Assembly: GCA_964559835.1 (NCBI GenBank)
Contig: CAZLJE010000009.1
Coordinates: forward strand, 62,001 to 126,000
DNA: 64,000 nt
Reading direction: 5' to 3'
From: DAISJI01 sp964559835
GTDB lineage: Bacteria > Acidobacteriota > Terriglobia > Terriglobales > Acidobacteriaceae
Part shown: in pieces, positions 58,607 through 64,000 of the stretch
Layout: every line of letters begins with the position of its first letter
Numbering within the stretch: the stretch's first letter is position 1
Position numbers and translations under genes: made by a program
Notes under the pieces: model-generated
What the model saw: the letters and a program-made list of their open reading frames with translations, nothing else
Told to the model about the DNA's origin: nothing
Databases searched by the model: none

Positions 58607-60124
58607 TTAATCAGATTCCTTCTTATTCGCGGGGCGCGGAGGCTCATATGCCTTGTTGATGCCTCTTTCCGCGGCTTCTTTTGTCTGCGGCTGAGGGTCC
58701 CCTGCGCCGAGCGCCGCCTTATATTGCAGCAGCGCCTCTTCGCGGTCCTCCTGGATATCCGCAATCCTTCCCAGGTAAATGTGCGACCACGCGATCACGT
58801 GCGGGTCCTTGCTCGCTCCGGCCGCGCGCGTGAAGTACGTCTTGGCGCCCTTGATGTCCTTGTTCAACGAGGCGACCTGGGCAAGCAGGAACAGCGCCCT
58901 GCCCTCGTCCCCGCTCTTGTCGTCGAGCGCCTGCTGCGCCAGCGCCTTGGCGGTGTCGTAGTCGCCCGCGCCGAAACGCTGCTCGGCCATCTCCAGCGGT
59001 CCGGGCGCGGCCTTCGCCCGCGCGAGAACCTCCTGCGGAGCGCGCGTCGTGAACTGCTGCGCCTGGGCGCGTTTCTTTTCGTGGTCGACGTCCAGGTTGT
59101 ACAGGAAATCGCCGAGCGCATCCTGGAAACCGACCGTATCGGTCTCGAACTTCGCCAGCTGGTCGTAGAAGTAGCGGCTCAGGATGAGCCCTTCTGCCAT
59201 TGCTTCGTTGACCTCGCGTTCTCGAACGGCTTCGTCCTTCTTGCCCTTGCCGGCCATGCGCGCTTCGATGGCGTGGATCAGCGATTCCTCCGTCAACATC
59301 GAAATGTCGTGCTTGTACTCGTCGTTCAACGGCGCCGACGCGACCGTCATCAGCAAAGGCTGGAGGCGTTTCATGGTCGACGACCGTTTCCGGATCATCG
59401 GGTCGATCATGAAGTGCAGGTACGTGTGCCGGATGTCATCCAGGCGCAGATTCGCCGCTGTGGGCGAAACGGTCAGGTAGTAGTCCGCTCCATAATTGCG
59501 CGCGTTCACCGGACCGGGCGCTTCCATCGGTTCGACATAGACCGTGAATGCGCGTCCCAGGTACGCACTCATGGGCAGGCGCAGGTACAAGTCGGTGGCG
59601 AGCAGCATGTTCGTCACCGGCGTGTGATAGCCGTCGATCAGCGCAGTGTAATCGGATTGGTGGTTGCGCCAGATCTCGTGCAGGCCCGCCGACTTCTCGA
59701 ACTCGATCAATAATGGCCGCAAACCGAGCACGTACGTCGCGTCAGGCGGAAGGTCCGCCTCTTTTACTTTGAGGTCGAACTTCGGCGGCTCACCCATGTT
59801 CAGAGCCAGCGAAACGTACTGCGCCAGGTCGAGATTGGGGTCCGGCTGCCGGTGGTCGGCGTAAAAGACGCACAGCTCGCGGCTATCCGTCTTTGCCTGC
59901 TCGGAGTTGCCGACCGAAACGGCGATTTCGGCAAGGACTTGCAGCCGCTGTGGTGTCCCTGCTCCGGCCGCATATCCGCAATGGCTGATGGCCGCGACGA
60001 CGCTGAACAGCGTCTCGTTGGCGTCGAGGGTGACCTTCGATGTGGCCTGTTGTGCCACGGCCGGCGCTACGAACAAGGCGCACAGAACCGCGGTCCACAC
60101 GTGTCGAAAGCTACTGCGCAGCAC
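58607..60124 (-). CDS. Exported TPR protein with degenerate zincin motif
   Basis: GTG 60124 follows AGGAGG with a short 3-base spacer; the next in-frame GTG is another possible start. The 505-residue product has a signal peptide (about 1-25). Its middle domain contains RHTYLHFMIDPMI, where His233 and His237 stand as in an HExxH motif but with Thr in place of Glu. C-terminal TPR repeats (ALAQQALDDKSGDEGRALFLLAQVA; AIAWSHIYLGRIADIQEDREEALLQYKAAL) follow. It resembles DUF4932-type peptidase folds whose activity may be lost. No partner gene apart from the TPR gene downstream. Confidence 0.7.
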   Translation of the reverse strand: MLRSSFRHVWTAVLCALFVAPAVAQQATSKVTLDANETLFSVVAAISHCGYAAGAGTPQRLQVLAEIAVSVGNSEQAKTDSRELCVFYADHRQPDPNLDLAQYVSLALNMGEPPKFDLKVKEADLPPDATYVLGLRPLLIEFEKSAGLHEIWRNHQSDYTALIDGYHTPVTNMLLATDLYLRLPMSAYLGRAFTVYVEPMEAPGPVNARNYGADYYLTVSPTAANLRLDDIRHTYLHFMIDPMIRKRSSTMKRLQPLLMTVASAPLNDEYKHDISMLTEESLIHAIEARMAGKGKKDEAVREREVNEAMAEGLILSRYFYDQLAKFETDTVGFQDALGDFLYNLDVDHEKKRAQAQQFTTRAPQEVLARAKAAPGPLEMAEQRFGAGDYDTAKALAQQALDDKSGDEGRALFLLAQVASLNKDIKGAKTYFTRAAGASKDPHVIAWSHIYLGRIADIQEDREEALLQYKAALGAGDPQPQTKEAAERGINKAYEPPRPANKKESD

Positions 60125-60200
60125 AATCCTCCTGCAGGGGAAAAGCGGGCTGAAACTTAAGTTTACGGACTTTTGTCTGGTGCGGCAACACGGTTTCCGA

Positions 60201-60339
60201 GTGATCGGTGGTCGGTGTTCAGTCATCAGGCGGTCCAACCTGAGAAGTGATCAGATTGACGGCTCAAAACATTCAGGCCGCAACGTGCGGCCTGAGTCCA
60301 AGGACTGATCGCCGATTACTGAGCACTGATCGCTGCTTA
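60201..60339. repeat. Inverted array of GTGATCG/CTGATCG words around an inner hairpin
   Basis: Left words (60201-60228) and right words (60305-60339) are roughly complementary but degenerate. An inner 9-base hairpin (60273-60295) is described separately. The right arm ends at the TAA of the anti-sigma gene. Confidence 0.7.
60273..60295 (-). terminator. Candidate terminator for the sigma/anti-sigma operon
   Basis: TCAGGCCGC and GCGGCCTGA form a perfect 9-base stem with a 5-base loop. On the minus strand it is followed by a short T-rich stretch (TGTTTTGA). It lies about 40 bases after the anti-sigma stop, inside the array. Confidence 0.45.
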
Positions 60340-61014
60340 TCCCTTCACATCCATGGCCGCGAACGAGAGCAGCGCCTTGCCGCTGGTCGGACGGCCAAAC
60401 GCCGTCGCCGGCTGGAACTGTGTGAAGATCAGCGCGTTTTCCAGTTCCGGGATGATGGATTTCGGGTCGCGCGATGAAGAGACGATGCGATATCCCTGCA
60501 CGCGTCCGCCGGCATCAATGTCGGCCTCTACCGAAACCACGATCATCTCCGATTCGTTCGCGCCCACGCTCGTGGCGAAGGGCGCCGTCATCAACTGCGG
60601 AGGCGTGTACAGCATCGTGGGCACGTCGTTGGCCGACGCCCGCAACTGCGCCGGCAGCGCGAACAATCCGATCAGCAATCCGAAGATGATCACTGACGTC
60701 AGCACTCCCGCGGTCGCCGGCACCATGAAAGCGTTGAGGGTGTTCTCGAAGCGTACGCGGAAGCCGTCCCATCGTCCGCGGCGGCGTTCAGCCGCCTGTT
60801 GCGACAGGGCGACGCGCAGGCGCAGCGCCAACTCTGGCGGCACCTGCTTGCGGCCCAGGTTCGCGACCGCCCGCTGCGTATGCCGCAACAGGAGGTACTG
60901 CCGGTTGCACTCTTCGCAACCCGACAGGTGCTCGCCCAGCTTCCGCATCTGGACTCCCGTGAGCACGCCGTCCAGGTAGGGCGACAGCAGCGTTCGGGCT
61001 TCCGTACATCTCAT
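60337..61014 (-). CDS. Zinc-finger anti-sigma factor with TonB-C-like tail
   Basis: This class holds an ECF sigma factor inactive through a cytoplasmic zinc-binding domain. The 225-residue product has the ligand pattern Cys3, His29, Cys33, Cys36 (GEHLSGCEECNRQY), one membrane segment (about 98-120, TSVIIFGLLIGLFALPA) and a periplasmic C-terminal domain. That domain (VSVEADIDAGGRVQGYRIVSSS ... GRPTSGKALLSFAA) resembles the TonB C-terminal fold, suggesting it senses or transmits an envelope signal. Its ATG overlaps the sigma factor stop by four bases (ATGA). The TAA is at an array edge. Confidence 0.82.
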   Translation of the reverse strand: MRCTEARTLLSPYLDGVLTGVQMRKLGEHLSGCEECNRQYLLLRHTQRAVANLGRKQVPPELALRLRVALSQQAAERRRGRWDGFRVRFENTLNAFMVPATAGVLTSVIIFGLLIGLFALPAQLRASANDVPTMLYTPPQLMTAPFATSVGANESEMIVVSVEADIDAGGRVQGYRIVSSSRDPKSIIPELENALIFTQFQPATAFGRPTSGKALLSFAAMDVKG

Positions 61015-61724
61015 GACGTCACCTCGATCTCGCTCCGCATCGATCCCACTCTGCCCGTCTTGTGCGGGGTGTGGGCTTGATATTCCGGGCCCAGCTTCGG
61101 CAGGTGCTTCTGCAGCCGTTTCTTCAGCGCTTCGCGTCCGCGCGTCAGCCGCGATTTCACCGTCCCCAGGGTCGTGTCCATGATCTCCGCGATCTCTTCG
61201 TACGACAGCTCCTCGATATCTCTCAGGACCACCGTCGTGCGGTACGGTTCCGTAACGTGGCGCAACTCGCTCTCGACCAGTTCCGCCACTTCACGGTGCG
61301 CGACGGTCTCCAGCGGAGATTCGCCGCGATCGACTAGCGTGTCCTTCAAGCCGCCCAGTTCGGTCTCTTCCGGCTCCATCGAGGATTCCTTCGACTTGTG
61401 CCGGAACCACCAGCGCTTGCGGTTGGACGCTTCGTGCACCGCGATCCGGTACACCCAGGTCTTCAGGCTGGAACCGCCGTTGAACTGTTTCATTCCGCGG
61501 AAGACCTTGAGGAACACTTCCTGCGTCGTGTCCGCCGCGTCGGCTGGGTCACTCACGATCCGGTAAACCAGGCTGTAGACGGGTTGCTGGAAGTGCGCGA
61601 TGAGCCAGGCGTACGCATCCTCAGACCCCGCTTTCAGTTCGGCAACCAGTGCCGCCTCGTCGGCCGGAATCCCGAGCGCGCCTGCGTAGTTTCCCAAGGT
61701 GGATGCTCCCGCCATCGTCGTCAT
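61011..61724 (-). CDS. ECF (sigma-70 family) RNA polymerase sigma factor
   Basis: ECF sigma factors direct transcription of stress or envelope genes. The 237-residue product has region 2 (AYAWLIAHFQQPVYSLVYRIVSDPADAADTTQEVFLKVFRG) and region 4 (LRHVTEPYRTTVVLRDIEELSYEEIAEIMDTTLGTVKSRLTRGREALK). The N-terminal extension before region 2 is about 30 residues. It is followed, with overlap, by a membrane anti-sigma factor, so the pair forms one regulatory unit. Targets cannot be inferred. ATG 61715 is an alternative start. Confidence 0.92.
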   Translation of the reverse strand: MTTMAGASTLGNYAGALGIPADEAALVAELKAGSEDAYAWLIAHFQQPVYSLVYRIVSDPADAADTTQEVFLKVFRGMKQFNGGSSLKTWVYRIAVHEASNRKRWWFRHKSKESSMEPEETELGGLKDTLVDRGESPLETVAHREVAELVESELRHVTEPYRTTVVLRDIEELSYEEIAEIMDTTLGTVKSRLTRGREALKKRLQKHLPKLGPEYQAHTPHKTGRVGSMRSEIEVTS

Positions 61725-61886
61725 GGCGTCACCCCCACATTAGCACCATCGTTGGTCAACAACAACACGGCTACCGTGACCTAAGTACCCCAGAGCCGCT
61801 TTCTGTACACCTATTTAGACCCCACCCAGGCACGGAAAGTTCCTGAGCGTCCGATCTCTGAAAGACACGCCACCCCCTCTGTTTAC

Positions 61887-61920
61887 CAACTTGCAACTCA
61901 CAACGTAGAACTTACAACCG
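61887..61920. repeat. Single-arm heptamer array, word CAACTTG
   Basis: Four or five degenerate words lie between the sigma factor and the MerR/TPR gene. The word is related to the complementary arm of 46929-47010. No nearby complementary arm. The rest of the 61725-61996 gap holds no gene. Confidence 0.65.
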
Positions 61921-61996
61921 ATATTCATGTCCTGTGCACCGAGTGTGTACTCCTGAGGAAAACTTTCCCTTGCGTTGACGGTCTAACCTACTGATA

Positions 61997-62905
61997 ATGC
62001 AGTCACGAAGCCAGTTGACTGAGGCCATGCAGAGTTACCGTCGAGCCGACGTGTTACGCATCCTGCGCATAACGGCGCGCCAACTGGTCCAATGGCAAAA
62101 GGCCGGGCTGGTCGCCGATTCCGACCACTATTCTTTCTTCGATCTCCTGCAACTGAAAAAAGTCCGTGACCTCCGCGCCAAGCGCGTACGTCCCGCGGTC
62201 ATTCGCGAGTCCCTGCAGGCCATGCTGAAGCAGGTTGCCGGCATGGAGAACCCGCTCATTGAAGCGGGCACCTTCTCCACGGGCACCAGACGTGTTGCTT
62301 TCCGCCATGCCGGTACGACCGTGGAACCTACGACCGGGCAGTTCGTGATGGATTTTGCTCCCGGCGAGCGCGTCGTGCCCTCGCATGTGGAGTCGATTCC
62401 TGCCGCGGAAACCGCCGCCGAACACTTTGCGCGCGGCGTGAATCTGGAAGAGGATCCGCATTCTCAGGCCGAGGCGATCGCTGCTTACGAGAATGTCCTG
62501 GAGCTGGAACCGGGTCATCCGGCGGCGCACATCAACTTGGGGACGCTCTACTACAATCGTCAGGATTACAAACTCGCGGAATTCCACTATCGTAAGGCAG
62601 TCGAATCGGATCCGCGTTATGCCTTGGCCTATTTCGATCTCGGCAATGTGCTGGATGAGACCGGCCGTGTGAGTGAGGCCATCCGTGCCTATGCCGGCGC
62701 GATCGCACTCGCGCCAACTTATGCCGACGCTCACTACAACCTCGCTCTCGCCTACGAGAAAGTTCGACGTCCCCGCCTGGCCCTAAAGCACTGGCGGGCC
62801 TATGTCCGACTTGACAGCTCCGGCCCATGGGCGCTGCATGCGCGGAATCAGATCCGTCGCATTTTGCAGCAGGATTCCCTGAAAGTCGTTTACAGGCGCG
62901 GTTAG
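61997..62905 (+). CDS. MerR-like HTH domain fused to TPR repeats
   Basis: The 302-residue product starts with a MerR-type winged helix (YRRADVLRILRITARQLVQWQKAGLV, then SFFDLLQLKKVRDLRAKRVRPAVIRESL). After a linker it continues into TPR repeats (AIAAYENVLELEPGHPAAHINLGTLYYNRQDYKLAEFHYRKAVESDPRYALAYFDLGNVLDETGRVSEAIRAYAGAI). A DNA-binding domain with TPRs suggests regulation through a protein partner. The start is ATG 61997 or ATG 62027; neither has a strong ribosome binding site. It lies upstream of pilB-like DNA, perhaps linked with pilus control. Confidence 0.8.
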   Translation: MQSRSQLTEAMQSYRRADVLRILRITARQLVQWQKAGLVADSDHYSFFDLLQLKKVRDLRAKRVRPAVIRESLQAMLKQVAGMENPLIEAGTFSTGTRRVAFRHAGTTVEPTTGQFVMDFAPGERVVPSHVESIPAAETAAEHFARGVNLEEDPHSQAEAIAAYENVLELEPGHPAAHINLGTLYYNRQDYKLAEFHYRKAVESDPRYALAYFDLGNVLDETGRVSEAIRAYAGAIALAPTYADAHYNLALAYEKVRRPRLALKHWRAYVRLDSSGPWALHARNQIRRILQQDSLKVVYRRG

Positions 62906-63057
62906 AAACGATATAGAATCGGGCTGCGTTTCCCCCCAAAGGAACCTCTGGGCGTGCTTTTGCCCGGATATTCCGTATATAAATTCGGCCCGCTGAACCA
63001 TTGTGTGAACTGTCACGTTGGTGCCGGCTCGGCTCATAATGTGATGTGTGCTAATCC

Positions 63058-64000
63058 ATGACCGGAGCCAAGAAAAAACGCCTCGGTGAGGTGTTACGGG
63101 AACGCAAGCGTGTCTCGTTTGAAGCCCTCGAGGCCGCCCTCGACGATCAGCAGAAAGGTGCGGGTCTTCTTGGCGAACTCCTGATCCAGCGGGAAGCCTG
63201 TTCCAAAGACGACATCGTTTCCGCACTCGAGGAGATCACCCACTTCCGCTATGTGGACGCGCGCTTTGCGACGGTTGAACGCGAGCTGATCAAGCTCCTC
63301 CCGCAATCGGCGGCGGAACGCTACTGCGTGCTTCCGCTGGTGCGCGAGGGCAAGCGCATCGTCGCCGTCATGGCCGAGCCGCAAAACCTGCACCAGCTCG
63401 ACGAACTCCGCTTTATGACCGGGATGGACGTCCTCCCGCGGCTGGGTTTCAAGACCGAGATCCAGGAAGCGATCAAGAAATGCTATGGCGAAGATGCGGC
63501 GGAGATCGCCGCCAACACGCCTCCGCTCCCGTTCATCGATCAGGTCGACGTCAGCGACATGCAGTTCTTTACCTCGGGCGCGAGCGAGCGCAGCAAAGCC
63601 GCCATGGAGGAATTTGAGGCGGAGTTGCGCAACGAGAAAACGCCGGCAGTGCGCCTCGTCTCCGCGATTCTGGCCAGCGCCGCGACCAAGAAGGCCAGCG
63701 ACATCCATATCGAGCCGCAACCGCTGGGAACAGTCGTCCGCATCCGCGTGGACGGCGTGCTGCGCGAGTTGACGCACATACCGGCCGAACTCACGTCATT
63801 CCTGGTTTCACGCATCAAGATCCTGTCCGACATGGACATCTCCGAACGCCGCGTTCCGCAGGACGGCCGGTTCCTTTGCCAGATCGGAGGAGCGAATCTC
63901 GACCTCCGCGTCTCCACCCTGCCGACGCACTCGGGTGAAAAGGTCGTGATGAGGATCCTGGATCCAACGGCGAGTCGCGTCGGGTTCGAAAAACTCGGCC
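63058..64000 (+). CDS. PilB/GspE-type secretion ATPase, 5' part
   Basis: The frame runs from ATG 63058 off the window end (314 codons). The N-terminal domain (LGEVLRERKRVSFEALEAALDDQQKG) is of the GspE-N type. It is followed by the start of the ATPase core (KKASDIHIEPQPLGTVVRIRVDGVL, ISERRVPQDGRF, RVSTLPTHSGEKVVMRIL). The Walker A region lies beyond the end. Such ATPases power type IV pilus or type II secretion assembly. With no neighbours visible downstream, PilB versus GspE is undecided. Confidence 0.88.
   Translation, partial: MTGAKKKRLGEVLRERKRVSFEALEAALDDQQKGAGLLGELLIQREACSKDDIVSALEEITHFRYVDARFATVERELIKLLPQSAAERYCVLPLVREGKRIVAVMAEPQNLHQLDELRFMTGMDVLPRLGFKTEIQEAIKKCYGEDAAEIAANTPPLPFIDQVDVSDMQFFTSGASERSKAAMEEFEAELRNEKTPAVRLVSAILASAATKKASDIHIEPQPLGTVVRIRVDGVLRELTHIPAELTSFLVSRIKILSDMDISERRVPQDGRFLCQIGGANLDLRVSTLPTHSGEKVVMRILDPTASRVGFEKLG

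Noticed and set aside
58724..59713. Plus-strand frame of 329 residues opposite the degenerate zincin/TPR gene
   Set aside because: Arg/Val-rich antisense frame without start signals; the minus-strand frame has a signal peptide and TPR motifs.

Overview
The window is 64 kb of high-GC bacterial chromosome. It most resembles an acidobacterium of the Terriglobia/Koribacter type. This is inferred from gene content: an Oar-like TonB-dependent receptor with an N-terminal carboxypeptidase-like domain, a dcw cluster starting at mraZ, an imuA-imuB-dnaE2 mutasome operon, Tat-exported F420-type and M19 proteins, and many small TonB-C, TPR and STAS proteins. No rRNA gene or other phylogenetic marker was checked. 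There is one tRNA (Glu, CUC). No CRISPR array, prophage, IS element or transposase was seen.

Layout. 0.3-2.2 kb: exported M19-type dipeptidase homologue and an uncharacterised protein. 2.4-11.5 kb: the first half of a division and cell-wall cluster (mraZ, rsmH, an unannotated 56-residue ORF, ftsL, ftsI/PBP, murE, murF, mraY) behind a clear promoter carrying MraZ boxes. murD follows at 12.1-13.5 kb but on the opposite strand, and ftsW, murG, murC, ftsQ, ftsA and ftsZ are absent. 13.7-15 kb: TonB-C protein, tRNA-Glu, small basic protein. 15.1-18.4 kb: overlapping doxX, GT2, DUF2064-type transferase and membrane glycosyltransferase genes. 18.5-24.5 kb: exported protein, a TusA-like/radical SAM fusion facing a cytosolic PhnD-fold protein plus acyl-CoA-dehydrogenase pair, then a VTT membrane protein, a STAS protein and a hydrolase. 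24.8-30.6 kb: TonB receptor, PHP phosphoesterase and PLC-like operon. 30.8-34.6 kb: exported M20 amidohydrolase, Tat-exported F420-type oxidoreductase, GNAT, Spy-like protein. 34.8-41.3 kb: imuA-imuB-dnaE2. 41.6-44.9 kb: Fn3 lipoprotein, HTH protein, two-domain exordium-like protein, membrane protein. 44.9-61.7 kb, almost all minus strand: hisC, rluB-type gene, scpB, scpA, trpS, M50 protease, acyltransferase, then rnc-lepB-lepB-asmA and an exported protein in overlapping order, TPR proteins, and an ECF sigma/anti-sigma pair. 62-64 kb: a MerR/TPR fusion and the 5' part of a PilB/GspE ATPase.

The most unusual signal is not a gene. At about 25 sites there are tandem arrays of 3-5 degenerate 7-base words (8-10 bases at some sites), usually paired with an inverted array so that they can fold into a stem. 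Each site uses its own word, and some words recur at distant sites. Most arrays touch a stop codon, and many supply it or the last residues of the protein (murF, mraY, TonB-C protein, rluB-type gene, scpA, a TPR gene). The imuA, imuB and dnaE2 reading frames contain at least eight such arrays, all read through in frame. In dnaE2, the word copies that would put TGA in frame carry substitutions that remove it. A second family, a hairpin bounded by CCCAC and GTGGGGCACC, occurs between genes and once in frame inside murE.
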